In this document: piece by piece, positions 8,250 through 16,138 of the stretch
How positions within the stretch are numbered: position 1 is the stretch's first letter
Layout: each line of letters opens with the position of its first letter
Source of the DNA: Candidatus Gastranaerophilales bacterium
GTDB lineage: Bacteria; Cyanobacteriota; Vampirovibrionia; Gastranaerophilales; Gastranaerophilaceae
Assembly (NCBI GenBank): GCA_017415185.1
Contig: JAFQHZ010000028.1
Coordinates: 1 to 64,000 of the forward strand
Length of the DNA: 64,000 bases
Direction: 5' to 3'
The notes under the pieces: generated by a model
The model's input: only the letters and a program-made list of their open reading frames with translations
Told to the model about the DNA's origin: nothing
Database searches by the model: none
Made by a program: the position numbers and the translations under genes

Positions 8250-9350
8250 ATGAAACATTTTATCGTTGGTCCTGTTGAGATGTATCCTTGCACAAAGGAA
8301 ATTTATAAAGATGGCATTGTATATTTTAGAACCCCTGAATTTTCAAAAATTGTTTTAAATTGTTTATCTAAGTTATCTTGCTTAATTGGCAATAGCGAAG
8401 AATCCTCAATGATATATTTAACAGCTTCTGGCACTGCTGCAATGGAGGCTGTTGTTGAAAATACTGTTTTTGATAATGACAAAGTTTTGGTCATTAATGG
8501 CGGAACTTTTGGGCATAGATTTTGTGAACTTTTAAAGTATCACAATAAAAATTATGAGTCATTAAATCTTTCATGGGGTGAAGCATTAAATGAAGATTTA
8601 TTGAATAAGTTTGATAATCAAAATTTCACTATGTTGTTTGTTAATCTTCATGAAACTTCTGTTGGTCAATTGTATGACATCGAATTATTAAAAAGATTTT
8701 GCAAGAAAAATAATCTTTTGCTTGTTGTGGACGCTATTTCAACATTTCTTGCTGATGATTATAATATGGATAAAAATGGTATTGATGTTACTATTGCAAG
8801 CTCTCAAAAAGGCTTGTGTTTGTCTGCTGGCTTGTCTTTTGTTAGCGTTTCAAAAAGAATAAAAGAAAAGATTTTAAATGCGCCAAATCCTTCAAGTTGT
8901 TATTTTAATTTTAAAGATTATTTTAAAAATATTGAACGTGGCCAAACGCCATATACTCCAGCTGTTCATATAATTTATGAATTGCAAGCAATATTAAATT
9001 ATATCGATTCTTTTGGTGGCAAGGAAAAATGGCTCGAAAATATTAAACAAAAAGCGCAATATTTTAGAAAAAAAGCACAAGAATTTGGTTATTCTATTCC
9101 AAAATATCCACTTTCAAACATGCTCACCCCTTTAATTTTTAATGATGTTAAAGCGAGCGATGTTGTTTTAGAATTAAAAGACAAATATCAAATTTATGTT
9201 AATCCTTGTGGTGGTGAAATGGCTGACAAATTGATTCGTGTTTCTCATATTGGAAATACTAATTTGCAAGATATTGATGATTTGTTTGAAAAAATGAATA
9301 TTGTTGTTGGGGATTTGAAAAATAAGGAGCTTGTTTATGATAGGAAATAA
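8250..9350 (+). CDS. class V PLP-dependent aminotransferase
   Basis: 366 aa, fold-type I. The PLP lysine is K187 in SSQKGL, and D161 in VDAIS should bind the pyridine nitrogen. The N-terminus (FIVGPVEM, FRTPEF) resembles alanine-glyoxylate, serine-pyruvate and 2-aminoethylphosphonate transaminases. No PEP mutase or phosphonopyruvate decarboxylase is nearby, so a phosphonate role is only one option. RBS AGGGGAAAT precedes the ATG. It overlaps the next gene by 14 nt and follows the ispD-like gene by 56 bp. Expected to interconvert an amino and keto (or aldehyde) group on a small precursor. Confidence 0.85.
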   Translation: MKHFIVGPVEMYPCTKEIYKDGIVYFRTPEFSKIVLNCLSKLSCLIGNSEESSMIYLTASGTAAMEAVVENTVFDNDKVLVINGGTFGHRFCELLKYHNKNYESLNLSWGEALNEDLLNKFDNQNFTMLFVNLHETSVGQLYDIELLKRFCKKNNLLLVVDAISTFLADDYNMDKNGIDVTIASSQKGLCLSAGLSFVSVSKRIKEKILNAPNPSSCYFNFKDYFKNIERGQTPYTPAVHIIYELQAILNYIDSFGGKEKWLENIKQKAQYFRKKAQEFGYSIPKYPLSNMLTPLIFNDVKASDVVLELKDKYQIYVNPCGGEMADKLIRVSHIGNTNLQDIDDLFEKMNIVVGDLKNKELVYDRK

Positions 9351-9801
9351 GACCGTTGTATATACTTCTGGCACTTTTGATATGCTTCATATTAATCATT
9401 TGAAAATGATTGAATATGCAAGAGCCTTAGGCGACATTTTAATTGTTGGAGTTAATACTGATGAGCTTGTTGCGAGTTATAAATCTATGCCAATTATTCC
9501 TTTTGAAGAAAGAATTGGCTTAATGAAAGCGATTAAGGGTCCTGATATTGTAATTCCTCAAAAATCTCTTGATCATAGAGACAAAGTTGCAAAATTAAAT
9601 TTTGATATTTTTGTTGTCGGGGATGATTGGGCTGGAAAATTTGACTATCTTAAAGAGCAAGGTGTTGAAGTTGTATATTTTCCTTATGGCGATGGTATTA
9701 GTTCTTCTAATTTAAAAGCAAGAATTTATGAAAATTATCAAAAACTTCAGGAAAAGGCAAATAATCATATTCCTGATGATTTTGATAAAGAAGATAAATA
9801 A
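9337..9801 (+). CDS. TagD-like glycerol-3-phosphate cytidylyltransferase family protein
   Basis: 154 aa starting at ATG 9337, seven bases after AAGGAG; a TTG at 9331 sits too close to the SD. Family landmarks: TSGTFDMLHINH (the HxGH nucleotide-binding site), FVVGDDWAGKFDYL, and GDGISSSNLK (counterpart of RTEGISTT in TagD). In HINH, Asn replaces the usual Gly of HxGH. Known relatives transfer CMP from CTP to glycerol 3-phosphate, phosphoethanolamine or similar. Start nested in the end of the aminotransferase gene and stop abutting the aldolase start indicate tight coupling. Confidence 0.85.
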   Translation: MIGNKTVVYTSGTFDMLHINHLKMIEYARALGDILIVGVNTDELVASYKSMPIIPFEERIGLMKAIKGPDIVIPQKSLDHRDKVAKLNFDIFVVGDDWAGKFDYLKEQGVEVVYFPYGDGISSSNLKARIYENYQKLQEKANNHIPDDFDKEDK

Positions 9802-10770
9802 ATGAATATCGAAGTTCTTGATTGTACACTTAGGGATGGCGGATATGTTAATGATTGGAATTTTGGATATGACAATATTCAAAAAATAATCAACAATCTT
9901 ATTTTGTCTAAAATTCAATTTATCGAATGCGGTTTTTTGAAAAAAAATCTTTTTAATCGAGATTTTTCTTTGTTTAATTCTTTTGAAGCTTTAAACGAAT
10001 TTCCTAACAATTCCAAACTTGGTTTAATGCTTAATTTTGGCGAATTTGATGAAAAAGAGTTATTGGAATTAAATCCGTATAATTTTTTTCTTCGAATTGC
10101 TTTTAAAAAAGAAGATTTTAGTGGCGCAATGTCTTTGTGTGAGGTTTTAATTAAAAATGGATTTAAGATTTTTATAAATCCTATGAATACAATTAGCTAT
10201 AATGATATTGAGTTGCTTAATTTGATTGAATTTGCTAATAAAATCAAGCCTTTTGTTCTCACAATTGTTGACACTATGGGGCAAATGAACAAAAAAGAAA
10301 CTTTATTAATGTTTTATTTGTTCGATAAAAATTTAAATTCTGATATCGCAATTGGATATCATTCGCATAACGCTCTTGCACTTTCTTTTTCAAATGTTCA
10401 ATGTTTGCTTGAACAAAAAAGCGATAGAAGCTTAATTATTGATTCAACTTTGTTTGGAATGGGGCGTGGCGCAGGAAATTTATCCAGCGAATTATTAATT
10501 CAATATTTGAACGATAATTACGAAAAAGATTTTGATTCAATTCCAATTTTAAAATCGATTCAAGAATCAATTAATCCAATTTTTGACAAATCTCCTTGGG
10601 GATATAGTATCCCTTATCGTATTGCAGCGCTGAATTCTTGCCATCCTAATTATGCAAAATTATTGATTGAAAAAAAAGTTGATATTGAAATTATTGATAA
10701 AATTTTGAAAAAAATTCCGGAAGAAAAAAAAGCTTCTTTTGATAAAAAAATATTAGAAAATATTATGTAA
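9802..10770 (+). CDS. DRE-TIM (HMGL-like) aldolase
   Basis: 322 aa. The N-terminal DCTLRDGGYVND supplies the catalytic Arg-Asp and a metal-binding Asp; GYHSHNALAL gives the HxH metal ligands; GMGRGAGN closes the active site. This is the pattern of 4-hydroxy-2-oxovalerate aldolase relatives found in polysaccharide loci, which join or split pyruvate-type keto acids and aldehydes with a divalent metal. The ATG follows the upstream TAA directly. Last gene of the four-gene cassette; its product could feed the aminotransferase or the cytidylyltransferases. Confidence 0.85.
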   Translation: MNIEVLDCTLRDGGYVNDWNFGYDNIQKIINNLILSKIQFIECGFLKKNLFNRDFSLFNSFEALNEFPNNSKLGLMLNFGEFDEKELLELNPYNFFLRIAFKKEDFSGAMSLCEVLIKNGFKIFINPMNTISYNDIELLNLIEFANKIKPFVLTIVDTMGQMNKKETLLMFYLFDKNLNSDIAIGYHSHNALALSFSNVQCLLEQKSDRSLIIDSTLFGMGRGAGNLSSELLIQYLNDNYEKDFDSIPILKSIQESINPIFDKSPWGYSIPYRIAALNSCHPNYAKLLIEKKVDIEIIDKILKKIPEEKKASFDKKILENIM

Positions 10771-10775
10771 ACTTT

Positions 10776-10804
10776 TTGTAACAAATCCCTTAAAAATCTA
10801 AACT
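10776..10804 (+). promoter_or_regulatory. candidate sigma70-type promoter
   Basis: TTGTAA (10776-10781), 17-base spacer, TAAACT (10799-10804), starting 6 bases after the aldolase stop and 45 bases before the next ATG. A similar TTGTAA box occurs at the ferredoxin promoter. Confidence 0.5.
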
Positions 10805-10848
10805 TATTAAGCTTTGTGCCGATTTCTTACATGTGGAGATAAGGAAAG

Positions 10849-12438
10849 ATGTCTAGCGTTTATTCAACATTACGAATAGCATTCAAAGCTTATTTGCAAG
10901 GCTTAGAAAAAAGCACAGGCAAGGATTATAACCTTGAAGATGGCGATATTTTTAAGTATGCAGAAGAGTTTGAAGAATTTCTTGCTGAAAACGATGAATT
11001 TGATGTTGATGCGCATTGTTTTTCTCTTGATGACACTTTAGCTCTTGAAATTGATGATATGGGAAAAATCCTTGATAATGCAAGAAAAGCGTTTGGCGAT
11101 AGCGAAGAAAGCGAATTTTTCCTTGATTTTGCTGATGATATTTTTGCTTCTGAAGATGTTATTGCTGCTCTTGATACTGATGAAGATGGAGAAATTAGCA
11201 GTGAAGAAATGCAAGGCTTCTTTGCTACTGTAAGCTCAAATGATGGTTCCAAAGACGATGTTTCTATGGAAGACATTTTTAAAGGTCTTGAAGACATCAG
11301 AAAAGATAAATTCAAAATGCTTGATTCTGATACTGTTGCCCAAATGAAAGAAGCAGCGCAAGTTGCACAAACTGCTCAATCTGGCGGTGTGTCTGGAACC
11401 GGTGGTGGAGGCAGCACTACTGGTGGCTCTACAAGAACAAATAACACTCAACAACAGCAACAACAAACCCCTGAAACAAAATATGAATCAGAAATTCAAC
11501 AATATACTGGACTTGATAAATTAGACGTTGCTGCTCTTGAACAAAAGAAAACAGAAGCAGATGCTTCTATGACAGAATGGACTGAAAAATATACTCAGGC
11601 TGTTTCTGGTCATAGCGAAAATGCTGAAGCTGCAAGAGTAAATATGGAAAAAACTTATGACGATTTCCTTGCTGCAACTGAAGCGGATGAAGCAACAAAA
11701 GAACAAGCAAGAATTCAAAGAGAAGCTGTAATGACTGCTGAAGAAGCTTGCAATCAGGCTTCCGTTGAACAGGAACTTGTCACAACAGAAATCACTTCTC
11801 TAAATGTTCAAATTGAAACTCTTACAACTCAAATTACTGCTCTTGATAGTTCAATTTCAAGTCTTCAAGCTGCTAAATCTTCGCAGCCTGCAACAATAAA
11901 AGACGAAAATGGTAAGGAAGTTGCTAACCCAGCAATAGCGCAATATGAAGCTCAAATTCAAGCTTTAACTAGTCAAAAGCAAGAAATTGAAGCAACTAAA
12001 CAACAATTAACAGAACAAAGAACTCAAAAAGAAGCTCAACAACTTCAAATTCAACAAAGAATTAGAGACGAGCTTGTTCCTGCCTATACTGCCGCTGTTG
12101 AAGCGTTTGACGCTACAAATGAAGCTTTAATTGGAACTTCTGAAGCTCTTGCAACTGCTTTTCAAACATATACCGATTCAAAAACTCAATATGACACAGT
12201 TCAAACAGAAGACTCTAACAAAGCAAAAGCAACTCTTTCCGTTGCAGCAACAAACCAAGCTTTGGTTCAAAACCAATTGCACATTGCAAAATATAATGAA
12301 GGAATTGCAGCCGCAGAAAAATTGGGTCCTAATTATGTTGAGCCTGCTGCTCCTCAAACTCCTCAAGGCGCCGATAATGATGATGGTTCGCAAAATGATA
12401 ACGACGAGGACGATGAGGATGATGATGAAGAAGATTAA
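10849..12438 (+). CDS. acidic EF-hand / coiled-coil protein
   Basis: A 529-aa protein not matched to a known family. Residues 1-150 are acidic and helical with one clear EF-hand calcium loop (DTDEDGEISSEE, about 104-115). Residues 180-210 are a Gly/Thr/Gln linker containing Q6. From about 215 to 490 come long coiled-coil helices (LNVQIETLTTQITALDSSI style). The last 20 residues are almost all Asp/Glu/Asn. No signal peptide. SD AAGGAAAG. Codon use is richer in GCT/GAA than its neighbours, as in a well-expressed gene. A calcium-responsive structural or scaffold protein is inference. Confidence 0.75.
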   Translation: MSSVYSTLRIAFKAYLQGLEKSTGKDYNLEDGDIFKYAEEFEEFLAENDEFDVDAHCFSLDDTLALEIDDMGKILDNARKAFGDSEESEFFLDFADDIFASEDVIAALDTDEDGEISSEEMQGFFATVSSNDGSKDDVSMEDIFKGLEDIRKDKFKMLDSDTVAQMKEAAQVAQTAQSGGVSGTGGGGSTTGGSTRTNNTQQQQQQTPETKYESEIQQYTGLDKLDVAALEQKKTEADASMTEWTEKYTQAVSGHSENAEAARVNMEKTYDDFLAATEADEATKEQARIQREAVMTAEEACNQASVEQELVTTEITSLNVQIETLTTQITALDSSISSLQAAKSSQPATIKDENGKEVANPAIAQYEAQIQALTSQKQEIEATKQQLTEQRTQKEAQQLQIQQRIRDELVPAYTAAVEAFDATNEALIGTSEALATAFQTYTDSKTQYDTVQTEDSNKAKATLSVAATNQALVQNQLHIAKYNEGIAAAEKLGPNYVEPAAPQTPQGADNDDGSQNDNDEDDEDDDEED

Positions 12439-12458
12439 AAAAGTTTTTTCTAACCGTA

Positions 12459-12487
12459 AAAAGGAAATCTTTAGATTTCCTTTTTTA
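12459..12487 (+). terminator. intrinsic terminator after the EF-hand gene
   Basis: AAAGGAAATC-TTTA-GATTTCCTTT hairpin followed by a T-run, 20 bases after the stop. Confidence 0.88.
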
Positions 12488-12491
12488 TTGC

Positions 12492-12514
12492 AAAAAAAAT
12501 CCCCGTCAGGGGAA
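12492..12514 (-). terminator. minus-strand intrinsic terminator without a minus-strand gene
   Basis: Read on the minus strand: TCCCC-TGAC-GGGGA followed by T8. On the plus strand the hairpin is preceded by A8 and has no T-run after it. No minus-strand protein gene lies upstream within 1.6 kb, so it may end an antisense or small RNA (see findings). Confidence 0.5.
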
Positions 12515-12770
12515 TTCTATCTGGTACATAGAAAGGAAGGAAAGGTTAGGAAAAATGTAGGTGTGTGTAAATAGTGATATATAAAAGGTATATATTATAT
12601 ATACCAATATTTTTTTAAAAAATAACAGTAAAATCCTCTTTTTACAATTCTTAATGAACAAAAATACACTTAATTTGTAATACCTATTCAAATAGTGCTT
12701 TTTATCACGATTTGGTAAATGGTTAAAAATACACTTAAAAAATGCCTGAAAAATATTATTATATCTGGTC

Positions 12771-12799
12771 TTGAGGGGGTTTTAAGTTTGTGATATAAT
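12771..12799 (+). promoter_or_regulatory. strong extended -10 promoter
   Basis: TTGAGG (12771-12776), 17-base spacer, TATAAT (12794-12799) with an upstream TG giving TGATATAAT. Transcription would start near 12806, about 25-35 bases before the phosphodiester glycosidase gene. Confidence 0.8.
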
Positions 12800-12830
12800 A
12801 TAAGTAGAGCATACTAGACATTTAAATACG

Positions 12831-14153
12831 GTGATTAAAATGATAAATTCAAAAACAACTGAATATTATCATGGTTCTTATGGTTCGAGTTTAAGTTTTT
12901 TGAGTGAATACATAGCAAATAAAACCTATCAAGACCGCAAACTCAACTATATTATAATATTATTTTTATTGGCCGTTTTGATTGCTACCTGTTTACTATC
13001 TCGCCCAATTTTTGCGCAAACTGATACAGGACCAATCAAAACGGTTTTTGTAGACGAAAAAGTATATTTACAGAAAAATTTTGAACAAAATATTAAAAAC
13101 AAATATGCAAACTCCCATATTTCTTTTCCCGCCAAGGGCGTAGCGCATATTAAACAAACAAAGTATATAAACAAAAGACCAATAAAAATAAACATTGTAG
13201 AATTAAATTCTAACATTAATCCAAATTTATCTATTAAACCGCAAATTGCCAGTAAGAAATTAAATTCTAGAAAAACAATTAGGAGAATTGCACAACAAGA
13301 GGGGGCTATTGTAGCTATTAACGGAGGATATTTTAAACCACAAACAGGTGTGCCTCTTGGAGCTTTGATGATTGACAGGAATGTTTTAACAGGGGAAATT
13401 TTTAATCGAGTTGGAATAGCTTTTTTTGAAGAGAATGGCATTGAGTCATACAAGATGGATAAAATTGACTTTGATATCAAGGCTTATACAAGGGCTTTTT
13501 CAATTGAAATTGATAACATTAATCAACCAAGAATGCTTTCAACTTATACTCTTTTATATACTCCAATTTGGGGTAAAACTAGTCCTGCTGCTCCTAAGGA
13601 CGGCTTAAATTTATTGGTGGTTAATAATAAAATTGAAAAAATTTCCTCTAGTCCTATCGAATTAAAAGAAAATAGTTTTGTGATTTCGGGAAATAAAAAC
13701 ATCATTTCTAAACTAGTTAAATCTAATAGCAAAATATATATTGATATTAAGCTTCAACAAAGTCTTAAAGGTGCAAAACACATCCTTGCGGCAGGTCCTT
13801 ATTTGGTAAAAGATTCGGAGGTTTTTGTTGATACAAAAGAACAAAAATTTGGTGCAATTGCAGGCAAAAACCCAAGAAGTGCAATTGGATTTAAAAACGA
13901 TGGAACATTTATCATCGTAGCGATTGACGGAAGAGAAAAAGCCTCAGTTGGAATGACTTTAGTCGAGCTTGCAAAATTTATGAAAAGCATTGGATGTGAT
14001 TATGCGATGAATTTTGATGGAGGTTCATCAAGTGCTTTATATGTTAAAGGAAAAATTGCGAATTCTGCTCATAATAAAGAAGGCGTTGCGGTTTCTAATG
14101 CATTAATTGTCAACGATGATTCTAATTATGATATTCAACTATCAAGCCTTTAA
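12831..14153 (+). CDS. phosphodiester glycosidase (NAGPA-type) family protein
   Basis: 440 aa from GTG 12831; ATG 12840 three codons later is an equally good start, since no clear SD is visible. One transmembrane helix or uncleaved signal (about 43-62) anchors a periplasmic domain. From about 145 the NAGPA/DUF2233 fold is recognisable: AINGGYFKP, PLGALMI, NPRSAIGF, IVAIDGR, and NFDGGSSSALYVKG. Relatives remove GlcNAc from phosphodiester-linked glycans or act on teichoic-acid-like polymers. The 3' end overlaps the convergent nnrD gene by 4 nt. Confidence 0.85.
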   Translation: MIKMINSKTTEYYHGSYGSSLSFLSEYIANKTYQDRKLNYIIILFLLAVLIATCLLSRPIFAQTDTGPIKTVFVDEKVYLQKNFEQNIKNKYANSHISFPAKGVAHIKQTKYINKRPIKINIVELNSNINPNLSIKPQIASKKLNSRKTIRRIAQQEGAIVAINGGYFKPQTGVPLGALMIDRNVLTGEIFNRVGIAFFEENGIESYKMDKIDFDIKAYTRAFSIEIDNINQPRMLSTYTLLYTPIWGKTSPAAPKDGLNLLVVNNKIEKISSSPIELKENSFVISGNKNIISKLVKSNSKIYIDIKLQQSLKGAKHILAAGPYLVKDSEVFVDTKEQKFGAIAGKNPRSAIGFKNDGTFIIVAIDGREKASVGMTLVELAKFMKSIGCDYAMNFDGGSSSALYVKGKIANSAHNKEGVAVSNALIVNDDSNYDIQLSSL

Positions 14154-15058
14154 TTAACGTTTAAAACGGCTTTCATCGCAAGTGGAATATATTTTATTAA
14201 ATCAGAAGCCAAAACGCAATATTCTGTCATCGATTTTGAAGCAACTTCGCTTGTGATTCCATGGATATAAACAGCGCAACATGCCGCTTCTTCAAGAGAT
14301 ATGCCCTGTGCGCAGAATCCTGCAATCATTCCTGTTAAAACATCTCCGCTTCCTGCTTTTGAAAGGGCAGAATTTCCTGTGTGATTTATGAAAATTTTGC
14401 CGCTCGGAACGGCGATTACTGTTTCATGTCCTTTTAAAAGAACAATGCAATCATATTCTTTGCTTGCTTCCCAAGCCCATTTTGCTCTGTTTTGTTGAAT
14501 TTCTTTTACTTCAACACCCATTAATCTTGATAATTCCATTGGATGCGGGGTAATTATTGAATTTAAGGGCATTGAATACATTTTTTGTTTCGCCATAATG
14601 TTTAGCGCGTCAGCGTCAATAATTATTGGAGTATAAGAATTTTTATTTTTCTTTAAAAAATTAATAACAAAATCATCAACGCCGCCAACTTGGTTTAATC
14701 CGCAACCAATTGAAACAACGTCATAATTTGCAATTGCGCTGATAAATTTTCCTGAATCTTTTGGAATTGTTCCATAGCCAGATTGACCAAGGTCGATAAA
14801 GGTTATGTCGGGAGTATTTGAAGCAACTGTATTGATAACATCAGAACAACTTGCAAGCATACAATATCCTGCGCCAACTTTTAAGGATGAAACAGAACTC
14901 AATAATGCTGCACCTTGATATTGACTTGAGCCTGCAATATTTAAAACATGTCCGTATGTGCCTTTATGAGAGTTTTGTATTCTTTTTGGCAACATATTTA
15001 AGACAATATCTTTTCCTAAGACTTGTATGTCAGCTTGTTGCTGTTGCTGGTGATTCAT
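14150..15058 (-). CDS. nnrD: ADP/ATP-dependent NAD(P)H-hydrate dehydratase
   Basis: 302 aa. The ATG at 15058 is preferred because AAGGAGA lies 5 bases upstream; the frame is open for 17 more codons, which would overlap trmL. It repairs hydrated NAD(P)H. Motifs: HKGTYGHVLNIAGS, VGAGY, IDADALNI, ITPHPMELSRL, VLLKGHETVI, and the ribokinase-type NSALSKAGSGDVLTGMIAG with the catalytic Asp. Only the dehydratase (YjeF C-terminal) half is present; the epimerase half is absent. Last gene of the minus-strand envelope operon. Confidence 0.92.
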   Translation of the reverse strand: MNHQQQQQADIQVLGKDIVLNMLPKRIQNSHKGTYGHVLNIAGSSQYQGAALLSSVSSLKVGAGYCMLASCSDVINTVASNTPDITFIDLGQSGYGTIPKDSGKFISAIANYDVVSIGCGLNQVGGVDDFVINFLKKNKNSYTPIIIDADALNIMAKQKMYSMPLNSIITPHPMELSRLMGVEVKEIQQNRAKWAWEASKEYDCIVLLKGHETVIAVPSGKIFINHTGNSALSKAGSGDVLTGMIAGFCAQGISLEEAACCAVYIHGITSEVASKSMTEYCVLASDLIKYIPLAMKAVLNVN

Positions 15059-15071
15059 TAATTCTCCTTGA

Positions 15072-15533
15072 CTAATTTGTAAATTGTCTATAAGCTTCGT
15101 AAGCTGCAATTGCTACCGAATTGGATAGATTTAAGCTTCTTGTTTCTTTTCGCATTGGAATTGTTGCGCAAGTTTGCTTGTTTTTGTTTAAAATTTCTTC
15201 AGGAATTCCTCTTGTTTCTGGTCCGAATACTAAAAAATCCCCTTGTTTGTAATTAATATTAGTATAAACTGTATCAGTCTTTGTTGTAAAGTAATAAAAG
15301 GTTGAATCAGGGTTTTTTGCAATTAAATCATCCAAATTATCCACATGACAAATATCAAGCTTATCCCAATAGTCTAACCCTGCTCTTTTTAAATATTTAT
15401 CAGACAACACAAAACCCAATCTTCCAACAAGATAAAGTTTTGCACCCAAACAAGCACAAAGTCTTGCGATATTGCCCGTATTTTGTGGGATTTCTGGTTC
15501 AAATAAAACTATGTTTAAAAAATTTGATTTCAT
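15072..15533 (-). CDS. trmL: tRNA (cytidine/uridine-34 2'-O)-methyltransferase
   Basis: A 153-aa SPOUT enzyme (SpoU family, TrmL/CspR). N-terminal FEPEIPQNTGNIARLCACLG, central VFGPETRGIP, and C-terminal IPMRKETRSLNLSNSVAIAAYEA form the knotted SAM site. It methylates the wobble ribose of tRNA-Leu isoacceptors. Length is exactly that of the single-domain family. 13 bp upstream of nnrD and 2 bp after the CDP-alcohol transferase gene. Confidence 0.95.
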   Translation of the reverse strand: MKSNFLNIVLFEPEIPQNTGNIARLCACLGAKLYLVGRLGFVLSDKYLKRAGLDYWDKLDICHVDNLDDLIAKNPDSTFYYFTTKTDTVYTNINYKQGDFLVFGPETRGIPEEILNKNKQTCATIPMRKETRSLNLSNSVAIAAYEAYRQFTN

Positions 15534-15535
15534 AA

Positions 15536-16135
15536 TTAGAAAAATCTTTTTGATTCAATTACTACTGGTAAGCCTCTAAGAACGCAGAAAACAACCGAAA
15601 TTATTGCGCAAATTTCGCCAATTTTTAAAATTATATCTTGATTTGCGTATGAACTTGGCATATTTCCAGCAATCAAGAAGAAAAACGCAACTGCTTTGCA
15701 AACTGCATAAGTGAATCTTGAGAAGTTTGAAGCAACGATAAATTTTGCTATTCGTCCTTGCATCATCGTTGTTGCGCCAAAGGCAGTGAAACCTTGTTCA
15801 AATGCTAGAGTTCTAAGCGAGTCTGTTATAATGCCTCGAGTAAGAACTATAATCGGAATTGAAACATTTATCCAACCAAGAGCGCAAAAAGAAATCCAAA
15901 AAACATTTTCAACTATTCTATCGCCCATGATGTCTAATAGCGCACCAAGTTTTGTTGAAATATTGAATTTTCTTGCAACAAAGCCATCCAATCCATCAAA
16001 CCACATTAAAATTGTTGTTAAAAAGAGCGCTGTTTTGTATGAATAAGGGCATTCTTTGCAAAATAGTAGCGCTACAACTATGAATACAAAAAATATTCGA
16101 GACAGTGTAATAATATTTGCAAGATTCTTTTTCAT
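15536..16135 (-). CDS. CDP-alcohol phosphatidyltransferase family membrane protein
   Basis: 199 aa with about five or six hydrophobic helices. The full active-site motif D(x)2DG(x)2AR(x)8G(x)3D(x)3D is present in the DGLDGFVARK...GALLDIMGDR segment at about 47-72. The family makes phosphatidylglycerol phosphate, phosphatidylserine or related lipids from CDP-diacylglycerol. PgsA is the likely assignment by length, but the exact acceptor is not determinable. Starts 3 bp after the lpxB stop, in the lipid-A operon. Confidence 0.85.
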   Translation of the reverse strand: MKKNLANIITLSRIFFVFIVVALLFCKECPYSYKTALFLTTILMWFDGLDGFVARKFNISTKLGALLDIMGDRIVENVFWISFCALGWINVSIPIIVLTRGIITDSLRTLAFEQGFTAFGATTMMQGRIAKFIVASNFSRFTYAVCKAVAFFFLIAGNMPSSYANQDIILKIGEICAIISVVFCVLRGLPVVIESKRFF

Positions 16136-16138
16136 AAT

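Larger units (their letters stand above)
12439..12830. other. 392-bp intergenic region
   Basis: It holds the terminator above, the opposed minus-strand terminator, a G/A-rich run (12531-12550), a perfect 19-bp palindrome GGTATATATTATATATACC (12587-12605), a possible minus-strand promoter (TTGAAT 12691-12686, 17-base spacer, TGTATT 12668-12663) and the strong plus-strand promoter at 12771. No convincing protein gene. Confidence 0.6.

Noticed and set aside
8250-9350. 2-aminoethylphosphonate pathway
   Set aside because: The aminotransferase fits that family loosely, but PEP mutase and phosphonopyruvate decarboxylase are missing here; kept only as an alternative.
12506-12691. 61-codon minus-strand frame in the 12.4-12.8 kb gap
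   Set aside because: Very Phe/Leu/Tyr-rich, as expected from AT-rich non-coding DNA, no SD, and it runs into a terminator hairpin.
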